DNA from: Chlorobiota bacterium
Lineage (GTDB): Bacteria > Bacteroidota > Ignavibacteria > SZUA-365 > JAADGX01
Assembly: GCA_013152135.1 (NCBI GenBank)
Contig: JAADGX010000124.1
Span: 1-8,793 of the forward strand
Direction of reading: 5' to 3'
Length of the DNA: 8,793 nucleotides
The notes beneath the pieces are model-generated. The model worked only from the letters and a program-made list of their open reading frames with translations, was not told the DNA's origin and did not search any database. This document shows, piece after piece, positions 1 through 6,451 of this stretch; position 1 is the first letter of the stretch, and the number at the start of each line of letters is the position of its first letter. A program made the position numbers and the translations under genes.

Positions 1-267
1 GGCCGCTTTCAGGGTTTCCAGCAGATCTTCATTCCAATCCTCCGTCAACTGCCCGATGACCCCGTGGCAGGAATCCCCGATGCACCTTTTCAACGCACCA
101 GTCGTAAGGGTTTCCCTCGATGTCCCGATATCCACGCGGCATCCAGAACCGGTAAGAATCTCGATCCATCGATTGCCCGGTAATTTCTTCGTCACCAGTA
201 TTCGAAAACGACCTTGGGCGTTATGGACTTCAAGACGGGAATCCATCACTTTTGCGGTAATTTCCAT
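1..267 (-). CDS. Hydroxypyruvate reductase / D-glycerate dehydrogenase (D-2-hydroxyacid dehydrogenase family), N-terminal part, cut by window edge
   Basis: Reading the minus strand from the ATG at 267 gives 89 uninterrupted codons up to the left edge. The protein begins MEITAKVMDSRLEVHNAQGR. It contains GNRWIEIL (residues 31-38), GCRVDI (42-47) and IGDSCHGVIGQLTEDW (63-78). From memory this closely follows the N-terminal substrate-binding half of the plant peroxisomal NADH-dependent hydroxypyruvate reductases (PGTRWINLL, GCRVEI, IGDKCDGVIGQLTEDW), which reduce hydroxypyruvate to D-glycerate in the cytosol or peroxisome. No signal peptide is visible, so a cytosolic enzyme is expected. The NAD-binding Rossmann domain and the catalytic Arg/Glu/His lie outside the window. 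A Shine-Dalgarno GGAG (279-276) sits 8 bases before the ATG and decides the start; an in-frame ATG at 342 has no ribosome site. The gene is divergent from the DUF5916 gene. Family placement is fairly sure; substrate (hydroxypyruvate versus glyoxylate or another 2-oxoacid) is not. Confidence 0.8.
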   Translation of the reverse strand, partial: MEITAKVMDSRLEVHNAQGRFRILVTKKLPGNRWIEILTGSGCRVDIGTSRETLTTGALKRCIGDSCHGVIGQLTEDWNEDLLETLKAA

Positions 268-392
268 GTCAGCGACTCCGGAAGAATTCACAGTAATGCT
301 TTTCCTCAATGAAGATACGAAGATCCTGCGGCGCTTGTCCATAAAGCAAACGGATCAATACCCGTAATTTCCCGCTATATACCGTTGCGCTC

Positions 393-2732
393 GTGCATGT
401 ACACCGGCGCACGCTTATTCCTGCCGAAGCAAGAGGATTTTTGGCGCCCAGTTGTTTTGAATTCCAAACATTGCTTAAATTAAGCAAGTTTCTTATCCAG
501 GCAGTGCTTCATAAATTTCATTCCCGTTACTTGTTCCGCTTTCTAGTTTACTTCTTCGTACTTCAATCCAGCTTCCTTTTCGCTCAAACGAAAGAGCAAA
601 TCACTATCGCTGAATTGCACGGCGAAATCGAGCTCGATGGAACAAGTAACGAATCCGCGTGGGATACCGCCACGCGCTTGCCCATGGTGATGCACATCCC
701 GAACAACGGCAGCCAGCCGACGGAAAAGACGGAAGTGCTGCTGGTGTACGACGAGCGATACCTGTACATCGCGGCCCGGTTGTACGATTCCGACCCGTCG
801 CAGATCCATGCGTCCTCGATGAAGCGCGACGACTTCAATAACAGCAGCGACATGTTCGGTGTGATTATCGATTCGTACCACGACCGGGAAAACGCGCTCA
901 GTTTTTTCACCCAGCCTTCGGGACTCCGCACGGATTTCACCGTGTTCAACGACGCCCAGGCACGCTATCCCATCAATCTGAGCTGGAACACCTTCTGGGA
1001 CGTCGCTACCAAAGTTACCGACAAAGGCTGGTTCGCCGAGTTCCGTATCCCGTTTTCAAGCCTTCGCTTCCAGGAAGTGAACGGAGAGGTGTCGATGGGG
1101 TTGATCGCACTGCGCTGGATCGCCCGTAAAAGCGAGTCGGTCATCTTCCCCCCCATCCCGCATACGTGGGGGTGGTGGAGCCAGTTCAAGCCTTCCATGG
1201 CCGGCACCGTCGTATTCAAGGGAATCCACGACACCAAACCGCTATATATCACACCCTACCTGCTGGGCGGGTTGAACCGGACGCAAAACTTCGATCCGAA
1301 TGAAAACACCTACAAGCCGTTCGATGAATTTACGCGGGAGGCGGGTCTCGACGTGAAGTACAGCCTGACCAGCAACCTGACACTCGATCTGACCCTCAAC
1401 ACCGACTTTGCGCAGGTAGAGGCAGATGACGAGTTGATCAACCTGACCCGGTTTTCGCTGTTCTACCCGGAAAAGAGAATGTTCTTCCAGGAACGATCCA
1501 GCATCTTCGATTTCAATACCGGCGGCGTAAACCGCTTGTTCTACAGTCGTCGCATTGGCCTCATCAAGGGAAAACCGGTGCGCATCTTCGGCGGCGCGCG
1601 CATGATCGGTCGGGTTGACGACTGGGACGTTGGATTCCTGGATATGCAGACCCAAAAGATCGACACGATTCCGTCCGAGAATTTCGGTGTCATTCGCCTC
1701 CGTCGGCAACTCTTCAATCCATACTCGCACGTGGGCGGCATGATCACCAGCCGCGTGGGCGTGGACGGTTCTTACAACGTCAACTACGGTCTCGACGCCA
1801 TCATCCGCGTGTTCGGCGACGACTATCTTACCCTGAACTGGGTGCAGACGTTTGAAAACGATGCCCGGAACGACCCGGTTTCGCTCGATCCCACGTTCAT
1901 GCGACTCAACCTGGAGCGCCGGTCGCTGGAAGGTTTCAACTACGATTTCAGTTTTGCCAGATCCGGCATTGATTATAACCCGGGCATGGGATTCGAACGG
2001 CGGCACAATTACACCCGGTTCGGCGACCGCTTCCTCTATGGCTGGTTGCCGAGCAACTCTTCTCTCCTTCTCCGTCACCAGGCGTACTTGGACGGTTCCA
2101 TTTATTTGCGAAACAGTGATGGGACCACGGAATCAGCGGATATCGGCCCCGGCTGGGATTTCGCTTTCAAAACCGGAGCCCTCGCAGGCTTCATGCTCAA
2201 AATGAACTACGAGAGCCTTCGGCGCCCATTCTACCTTTCGCCTGACGCGATGGTCAACAGCGGCGATTACACGTTTTACGACGCGACGATCTACTGCGCG
2301 AGCCCGGACGGCGGTCTTTTCTACTCGTTGCTCTCCCTGACGGCAGGATCTTTTTACGATGGATGGAATGCCAATCTCAACTTGAATGCCCGGTGGAGTA
2401 CCTCTTCGAGCCTGGAACTGAGCACCAGTTATTCTTATTACCTTGTGAAATTCCCGGACCGCAACCAGAAATTCATTGCGCACGTACCTCGCGTTCGCGT
2501 ACTGTACATGTTCAACACCGATTTCTCCGCCACGACCTTCGCGCAATACAACAGCGCTATCGACGGCATCATCCTCAACGTGCGCATTCGGTACAACCCG
2601 CGCGAGGGCAACGACTTGTACCTGGTGTACAACGAAGATTTCAACACCAACCGATACGACTTCATGCCGGTCCTCCCGTTTTCGAACTCACGGGCAATAC
2701 TGGTGAAATACACGTACACGTTCAGTATGTAG
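393..2732 (+). CDS. DUF5916 domain protein with CBM9-like N-terminal domain and C-terminal outer-membrane beta-barrel
   Basis: A 779-codon frame for an exported protein of unknown biochemical role. A hydrophobic stretch (about residues 47-64, FRFLVYFFVLQSSFLFA, then Q) looks like a Sec signal peptide. Residues about 70-275 resemble a carbohydrate-binding module family 9 fold (IELDGTSNESAWDTA at 79-93; WFAEFRIPFSSLRF at 213-226). The DUF5916 hallmark is QVEADDELINLTRFSLFYPE (341-360) followed by KRMFFQE. The rest is rich in alternating aromatic/polar strands and ends in LVKYTYTFSM, as expected for a beta-barrel in the outer membrane. Sugar or polymer binding is suggested only by the CBM9-like part. 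The start is uncertain: the first ATG (393) has no Shine-Dalgarno and would place about 46 residues ahead of the signal peptide. GTG at 504 or TTG at 531 would give a normal signal peptide, and neither has a convincing ribosome site. It stands alone, divergent from the reductase and convergent with the M1 gene. Confidence 0.85.
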   Translation: MHVHRRTLIPAEARGFLAPSCFEFQTLLKLSKFLIQAVLHKFHSRYLFRFLVYFFVLQSSFLFAQTKEQITIAELHGEIELDGTSNESAWDTATRLPMVMHIPNNGSQPTEKTEVLLVYDERYLYIAARLYDSDPSQIHASSMKRDDFNNSSDMFGVIIDSYHDRENALSFFTQPSGLRTDFTVFNDAQARYPINLSWNTFWDVATKVTDKGWFAEFRIPFSSLRFQEVNGEVSMGLIALRWIARKSESVIFPPIPHTWGWWSQFKPSMAGTVVFKGIHDTKPLYITPYLLGGLNRTQNFDPNENTYKPFDEFTREAGLDVKYSLTSNLTLDLTLNTDFAQVEADDELINLTRFSLFYPEKRMFFQERSSIFDFNTGGVNRLFYSRRIGLIKGKPVRIFGGARMIGRVDDWDVGFLDMQTQKIDTIPSENFGVIRLRRQLFNPYSHVGGMITSRVGVDGSYNVNYGLDAIIRVFGDDYLTLNWVQTFENDARNDPVSLDPTFMRLNLERRSLEGFNYDFSFARSGIDYNPGMGFERRHNYTRFGDRFLYGWLPSNSSLLLRHQAYLDGSIYLRNSDGTTESADIGPGWDFAFKTGALAGFMLKMNYESLRRPFYLSPDAMVNSGDYTFYDATIYCASPDGGLFYSLLSLTAGSFYDGWNANLNLNARWSTSSSLELSTSYSYYLVKFPDRNQKFIAHVPRVRVLYMFNTDFSATTFAQYNSAIDGIILNVRIRYNPREGNDLYLVYNEDFNTNRYDFMPVLPFSNSRAILVKYTYTFSM

Positions 2733-3060
2733 TTTTCATTCGACTTCGGCCGGATCTACCATTTCCGCCAGCCCCTTTCTTCATTAAACGTGTTGAGAAC
2801 AAAGACCAGGGTCGCTGAATGGTCATAAAAGCACCGGGAGATAATGGGACGAGGCTTTTAACAGCAATGCCCGGGGAACAAACCCATGTTTTCCCGGGCA
2901 CGTTTCTTTTTCAAAAGACGCTCGTGGTTTCGCGCAAGTACCTTCGCGCGCGGCCAAAGGCTCGATCATCCAGGAAGCTGCTGGATCGAATATCCTCCCC
3001 CCGTCAATTACTTGATCGTGACCCGGGAACGGTTCGAATGACGTCCCCGTGGACATCCGT
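2733..3060. other. Intergenic region between convergent genes
   Basis: These 328 bases separate the 3' ends of the DUF5916 and M1 peptidase genes. They hold one clear rho-independent terminator for the plus strand (2868-2911) and one imperfect inverted repeat (2962-2989, TCGATC...CAG against CTGGATCGA with a 3-base bulge) without a T-tract on either strand. Open frames crossing this region (2819-3118 plus, 2823-3056 minus) have no recognisable protein character and overlap the M1 3' end or the terminator, so I do not call a gene here. Confidence 0.7.
2868..2911 (+). terminator. Rho-independent terminator of the DUF5916 gene
   Basis: The arms TGCCCGGGGAA (2868-2878) and TTTCCCGGGCA (2890-2900) pair over 11 bp with one G-T wobble, enclosing an 11-base loop. 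The T-rich tail TTTCTTTTT follows at 2903-2911. On the plus strand this is a textbook intrinsic terminator, 136 bases after the stop codon at 2732. On the minus strand the stem is not followed by a T-run, so it probably does not serve the convergent M1 gene efficiently. Confidence 0.8.
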
Positions 3061-5742
3061 TTATCGAACGACCATCATCGTCTTTCGCGCAATGCGATCC
3101 CTCGTCTTCAACTGGTAGAAATACATTCCCGGACGCAGGCGCGAAACATCGAGCACCCCCACGTTGTCACCGGACCGGGCAGGACCGTCGAACACCGTTG
3201 CCACTTCCCGTCCAAAGAGGTCAAAGACTTTAAGGGTAACATTCGCGCTCCCGCCATCGACGTGAAACGGAATAACGGCCCGTGTCGAAACGGGGTTCGG
3301 AAAACTCTGCCCCAGGACGAAAGAGCCCGCGGACGGTGTCTGCTCCACCGCGGTGGTCGCGCAAGTCAATTTCCCCAACAGTGTTTCCATGTTCCGGCGA
3401 AGGTCCTGGTGTTCGACGCGGTACGGGCGCATGCCGAGGAAAATCATCGCGCCGGTGAGCCCGCCTTCCCGGCTGAGCGGCTTTCCCAAAACGCCGATCC
3501 CACGGGGTGTCCCCGTGGAATTGTCCGTGAAAAGGATTTCATTGTCCGGACGGGAAAGCGTTGTCGCAAACGTCGGGCAAAGGTTCTGCTGGCCTGTGAA
3601 CGCCATATCCACCAGGCCCGGCTGCATGGCAGTACAGTCCGTGATTGTATTGTACAAACCGCTGTTCCAGGTAATACCCAGGAACTGCATCATGAGATCA
3701 TCCAGGAAATTTATCCCGGAGCGGGAAATCAGGATGACGTTGCCGCCGGCCTGCAAGTAGGACCAAATGGGACTGCCGCTCCACTTGGCAAGGTCACCGT
3801 TGTAATCGTTGCCGATCCAGACCACGGTGCAATACTGTCCCATGACATCTGGGGGTACAGCCGCACCCTTTCCAAGAGGTTTCGGTAAAGATTGGGGATA
3901 TCCGTTTCGCGGGCCGTTGAACAAGTCCCAGAAATCAAAGGGTTGAACCCCGGTGAAGATCGAGTCCTCGTAAGCGGAAAGGAGGTCCTGGGCATACGCC
4001 GAAACGTTCCAGTCAACACCGTTGACGAGAAGTATTCCCTTGTCGAACGTCGGGTTTTGCATGGGAACGAGCACCTTCTTCAAGATCCAGTTGTCCTTGT
4101 CCAGCAGCACATCGGTCGGTTCCTCCGAAACGAAAAACGTGTAGCTCGCGTTTTCGGTGTTGTTCCTGACAACGAACGTGGTATCGCCGGAAGGCAAGCG
4201 CAAGGTGAGGTCAATCGGTAAATCGAATATCTGGCGTTTCGGTACGAACATCTGGGTAATGTTCACTTCCACCTTGTACATGTTCTGGTCCCGGCTTGCG
4301 GTCCAGTCGTACTTGTAGGTCGGATAGTATTCGCCGTAAATCCAGTTCTGGATGAATGTATCGAAGTCGTACCCGGATTCCCGTTCGAGGTATCCCACGA
4401 ACTCATCCGTTGTGACGGAGCGGTATGTTTCGCGTTCCGTGCCCCCGAGGTATTTCCGTACGCCGGAGAAAAAAGCACTGTCGCCGACGATGTGCCGCAT
4501 CATGTGCAGTACCCAGGAAGCTTTCCGGTAGCTGAGATTCCCGCTGAATATCTGCTGGTTTGCGGGATCTTCGACGGTAATGGTGCCGGGACCGAAATAC
4601 ATCTTGGCCGCCATGTCCGCTTTCATCCTGTTGACACCGTTGACCTGTTCATAGTACAACGATTCCATGTACGTGGCCCAGCCTTCGTTAAGCCATATAT
4701 CCTTGAAGCTCGCGCAGGTCACCTTGTCGCCGAACCACTGGTGTGCCAGTTCATGGACAACGACGCCTGTTCCGTAAAAACCCATGGAACTCACGGTCTG
4801 GTGTTCCATCGCTCCGCCCCATTCATATTCCGCCATTCCGTATTTCTCTTTCATGAACGGATACGGAATCAACAGGTCGGAGTACACCTTCAGACCGTTG
4901 AGCATGACCTGGTCCATGCCCTTTTGGACGTCCGCGCTCCGCTCGTAGTACCAGCTATCTACTCTCATCGAATCGGCGCCGTAGTAGAACATATATGGGT
5001 TGTGATTATACGTAGCGGCGGCGACGGAGACCAGGTAGGTGACAATGGGATACCTCTCTGCCCAGTGCACGGTGTGCGTTCCGTTTCTGTTCGCCAGATC
5101 GGAAACGAGGGTTCCGTTGGAAACGGGAAACAGCGTCGTGTCCGTGGTGATGAGAACATCAACAGAATCGGCCTTGTCGGAAGGCGCGTCCTTGCAGGGC
5201 CACCAGTTCCGCGCATCGAACGGTTCGGATTGTGTGGCTATGGTCGTAATGTCGCGTCCGAGCTCAACGTTGGGTCGCGTGCGCTTGATAAACGCGCTGC
5301 CCTTAATGGGAAAATCATATTTAATCATGAGCGTGACCAATTCGTCCTGCGCGTAAGACCGGCCCAGGTCCACGGTGAGCAGGTCGCCGTTATGTGTGAA
5401 CGCCAGCGATTTCCCTCCCGAGGTGATATCGCTGACCGTCCCGCTCTCGCCGAAGTGCAGAACGATTTCCGTAACCCCGTCTTTCACGATCCTGAATCGT
5501 CCGGTCATGACGCCGGAAAAGGTATCGCCTTTCTCCCGGATGGTTATTTCGATCCGGTAGTATTGCGCATCGTAATCCTCGAAGCCCTGCGGCGCCGTCG
5601 CCATCAGTTTCTTCAATGACTCGTAGTACTGTGTTTTCGCTTTTGAACAAATATCCACGCCGCTGGCGGGTGGTTCGAGCTGCTGCCCGAAGGCGCCAGT
5701 CAGCAAAACTATAGAAAAGAATAGAGTAAACCAGGCTTTCAT
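3061..5742 (-). CDS. Secreted M1 family zinc aminopeptidase with type IX secretion C-terminal sorting domain
   Basis: An 893-residue metallopeptidase predicted to remove N-terminal residues from peptides outside the cell or at its surface. A Sec signal peptide (MKAWFTLFFSIVLLTGAFG) is followed by the M1 N-terminal beta domain (about 60-245). The catalytic domain has the exopeptidase motif GGAMEH (309-314; the last Asn of classical GAMEN is His). It also has the zinc site HELAHQW (330-336) and the third zinc ligand Glu353 in LNEGWATYME, giving the family spacing HEXXH-18-E. Tyr405 in YRKASWVL is the likely transition-state Tyr. The usual helical C-terminal domain is absent. Instead there is a beta segment (about 480-560), a Rossmann-like region (about 566-795, including ILLVNGVDW and YLQAGGNVILISRSG), and a Por tail (about 806-893: LGQSFPNPV, VFDLFGREV, LRPGMYFYQL, ending KTMMVVR). 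GGAGA at 5755-5751 lies 8 bases before the ATG and supports the start. It lies 709 bases downstream of the S9 gene on the same strand, so it probably has its own promoter. Confidence 0.95.
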   Translation of the reverse strand: MKAWFTLFFSIVLLTGAFGQQLEPPASGVDICSKAKTQYYESLKKLMATAPQGFEDYDAQYYRIEITIREKGDTFSGVMTGRFRIVKDGVTEIVLHFGESGTVSDITSGGKSLAFTHNGDLLTVDLGRSYAQDELVTLMIKYDFPIKGSAFIKRTRPNVELGRDITTIATQSEPFDARNWWPCKDAPSDKADSVDVLITTDTTLFPVSNGTLVSDLANRNGTHTVHWAERYPIVTYLVSVAAATYNHNPYMFYYGADSMRVDSWYYERSADVQKGMDQVMLNGLKVYSDLLIPYPFMKEKYGMAEYEWGGAMEHQTVSSMGFYGTGVVVHELAHQWFGDKVTCASFKDIWLNEGWATYMESLYYEQVNGVNRMKADMAAKMYFGPGTITVEDPANQQIFSGNLSYRKASWVLHMMRHIVGDSAFFSGVRKYLGGTERETYRSVTTDEFVGYLERESGYDFDTFIQNWIYGEYYPTYKYDWTASRDQNMYKVEVNITQMFVPKRQIFDLPIDLTLRLPSGDTTFVVRNNTENASYTFFVSEEPTDVLLDKDNWILKKVLVPMQNPTFDKGILLVNGVDWNVSAYAQDLLSAYEDSIFTGVQPFDFWDLFNGPRNGYPQSLPKPLGKGAAVPPDVMGQYCTVVWIGNDYNGDLAKWSGSPIWSYLQAGGNVILISRSGINFLDDLMMQFLGITWNSGLYNTITDCTAMQPGLVDMAFTGQQNLCPTFATTLSRPDNEILFTDNSTGTPRGIGVLGKPLSREGGLTGAMIFLGMRPYRVEHQDLRRNMETLLGKLTCATTAVEQTPSAGSFVLGQSFPNPVSTRAVIPFHVDGGSANVTLKVFDLFGREVATVFDGPARSGDNVGVLDVSRLRPGMYFYQLKTRDRIARKTMMVVR

Positions 5743-5837
5743 TCGATCATTCTCCAGAAGTGGTTGCTGCGATAGAATCTCCCTCAGGTAGCGGCAGACG
5801 GATCCGGGGAGGGTTTAGGCGGCACTGCTGCCGTTTT

Positions 5838-5868
5838 CAAAATAAGGCGGTGGACAGCCAAGAAACAA
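5838..5868 (-). promoter_or_regulatory. Possible Bacteroidota-type promoter of the M1 aminopeptidase gene
   Basis: On the minus strand TTATTTTG (5845-5838) resembles the -7 element TAnnTTTG used by Bacteroidota primary sigma factors. A TTG (5868-5866) lies 20 bases upstream, near the expected -33 position. The leader to the ATG at 5742 would be roughly 90 bases. One position of the -7 box deviates and such short motifs occur by chance, so this is only a candidate. Confidence 0.25.
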
Positions 5869-5898
5869 GGCGGTAAGATGGATGAGGGGAATTTCGGA

Positions 5899-5994
5899 TT
5901 CGTGGTTCCTTGACGACGGGTAACCGGGGACAAGGGGACATGAAGAACGGAAGACAAGGGGAAAAGCTTGCAGTTCGTGGCTCGTAGATCGTGG
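5899..5994. repeat. Degenerate short-word repeats (GACAAGGGGA and TTCGTGG families)
   Basis: GACAAGGGGA occurs at 5929-5938 and again at 5953-5962, 24 bases apart. TTCGTGG occurs at 5899-5905 and 5974-5980; TCGTAG (5982-5987) and TCGTGG (5989-5994) follow the second copy at 7-8 base spacing. The stretch reads as several low-complexity word families run together rather than as coding DNA. Confidence 0.5.
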
Positions 5995-6032
5995 TATTAC
6001 GGCAACGATAAACGTCATTCAGGACTTGATCC

Positions 6033-6065
6033 GCCGGGAAAACCATGTAGGAGGCGCCTCCCGGC
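6033..6065. repeat. Inverted repeat GCCGGGA/TCCCGGC enclosing a perfect 12-bp palindrome
   Basis: GCCGGGA (6033-6039) is perfectly complementary to TCCCGGC (6059-6065) across a 19-base loop. GGAGGCGCCTCC (6050-6061) is itself a perfect palindrome overlapping the right arm, so two alternative folds compete. It lies 35 bases left of the GCCCC/GGGGC hairpin and may be a diverged unit of the same element. Confidence 0.55.
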
Positions 6066-6100
6066 ACCGAATGACATCGTAAAACAAGCTGCTGAAAAGA

Positions 6101-6113
6101 GCCCCGCCGGGGC
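6101..6113. repeat. GCCCC-GCC-GGGGC hairpin of an interspersed palindromic element
   Basis: GCCCC (6101-6105) and GGGGC (6109-6113) form a tight hairpin, flanked by AAAAGA on the left and GACATGTTTGTAGAAC on the right. From memory, hairpins of this form followed by a GACAT...GTAGAA segment recur in intergenic DNA of Bacteroidota and relatives. A weaker look-alike, ACGCCGCAGGAGTGG, follows at about 6152-6166. Copy number in this genome cannot be seen from one window. Confidence 0.55.
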
Positions 6114-6219
6114 GACATGTTTGTAGAACAACGTCTCCACGAAGAACATAGTAACGCCGCAGGAGTGGTAAGTGCAGATTACTGTTCATCTATCGCCTCA
6201 AGGTCAGGGCTCATAGGCC

Positions 6220-6312
6220 ACATGTTAACTTCACACGTGCATTCCGGGAAACCGTTGAAACGGTTTTGAGATTGGACCCTGTGAACATGTATCCCACGGA
6301 TGAATCCGTGGG
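6220..6312. repeat. Composite palindromic element: two TGAA-tetraloop hairpins, one inside a larger inverted repeat
   Basis: Hairpin A is AAACCGT (6249-6255), loop TGAA (6256-6259), ACGGTTT (6260-6266). Hairpin B is CCCACGGA (6293-6300), loop TGAA (6301-6304), TCCGTGGG (6305-6312). ACATGTT (6220-6226) pairs with AACATGT (6284-6290), so hairpin A sits at the tip of a longer interrupted stem. Neither hairpin is followed by a T-run on either strand, so they do not look like intrinsic terminators. A REP/BIME-like mobile repeat or a structured 3' UTR of the S9 transcript are the main alternatives. Confidence 0.6.
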
Positions 6313-6343
6313 CTGATTTCTGATGCAATACGAAACCATATCC

Positions 6344-6375
6344 GTCAATTCGATAATTCGTCAATTCGATAATTC
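6344..6375. repeat. Perfect 2 x 16-bp tandem repeat built from alternating 8-mers
   Basis: GTCAATTCGATAATTC occurs at 6344-6359 and immediately again at 6360-6375 without mismatch. On the minus strand it is the 8-mers GAATTATC and GAATTGAC alternating twice. A diverged word, CCAATTCGGTAAT, recurs at about 6428-6440. The repeat lies about 77 bases beyond the S9 stop codon. Confidence 0.75.
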
Positions 6376-6382
6376 ATTTAGA

Positions 6383-6405
6383 ATTTAGCATTCAACATTT
6401 AGCAT
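6383..6405. repeat. 9-bp direct repeat ATTTAGCAT
   Basis: ATTTAGCAT is found at 6383-6391 and 6397-6405, separated by TCAAC; a related word ATTTAGAA lies just to the left. It adjoins the 16-bp tandem repeat and forms part of the same AT-rich low-complexity segment downstream of the S9 gene. Confidence 0.55.
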
Positions 6406-6451
6406 CGCTCTCCTGTCGTCTGATGCACCAATTCGGTAATCCATAAATCTA

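Larger units (their letters stand above)
5743..6451. other. Repeat-rich non-coding island between two peptidase genes
   Basis: These 709 bases have no credible gene. Short minus-strand open frames (5815-6018, 5837-6118, 6179-6364) are made of the repeats and hairpins themselves and lack ribosome sites or family features. From left to right it holds the M1 leader and possible promoter, degenerate GACAAGGGGA and TTCGTGG words (5899-5994), an inverted repeat with inner palindrome (6033-6065), and a GCCCC/GGGGC hairpin (6101-6113). These are followed by two TGAA-loop hairpins within a larger inverted repeat (6220-6312), a perfect 16-bp tandem duplication (6344-6375) and a 9-bp direct repeat (6383-6405). 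No T-tailed terminator for the S9 gene is visible. Confidence 0.75.

Noticed and set aside
1242..2078. Minus-strand open frame of 278 codons inside the DUF5916 gene
   Set aside because: Shadow frame; the plus strand shows the DUF5916 hallmark motif in this very region.
2962..2989. Imperfect inverted repeat as a terminator for the M1 gene
   Set aside because: The stem carries a 3-base bulge and no T-run follows on the minus strand.
3049..3888. Plus-strand open frame of 279 codons antisense to the 3' part of the M1 gene
   Set aside because: Shadow of the coding strand: basic, low-complexity translation with no recognisable domain and no ribosome site noted.
4492..5619. Long plus-strand open frame (375 codons) antisense to the M1 gene
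   Set aside because: The opposite strand carries an unambiguous peptidase with all motifs; the antisense translation has no family features, and long antisense frames are common in moderately GC-rich genes.
5820..5837. CGGCA-CTGC-TGCCG stem followed by TTTTC as a terminator
   Set aside because: The stem is only 5 bp, it points along the plus strand where nothing is transcribed toward it, and on the minus strand it lacks a T-tail and sits in the M1 leader.
5815..6364. Three short minus-strand open frames in the repeat island (5815-6018, 5837-6118, 6179-6364)
   Set aside because: They consist of the hairpins and word repeats, lack ribosome sites, and resemble the spurious hypothetical proteins often called on such repeats.
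6344..6440. CRISPR-like array
   Set aside because: The repeated units are contiguous 8/16-mers without spacers of constant length, and no cas genes are present.
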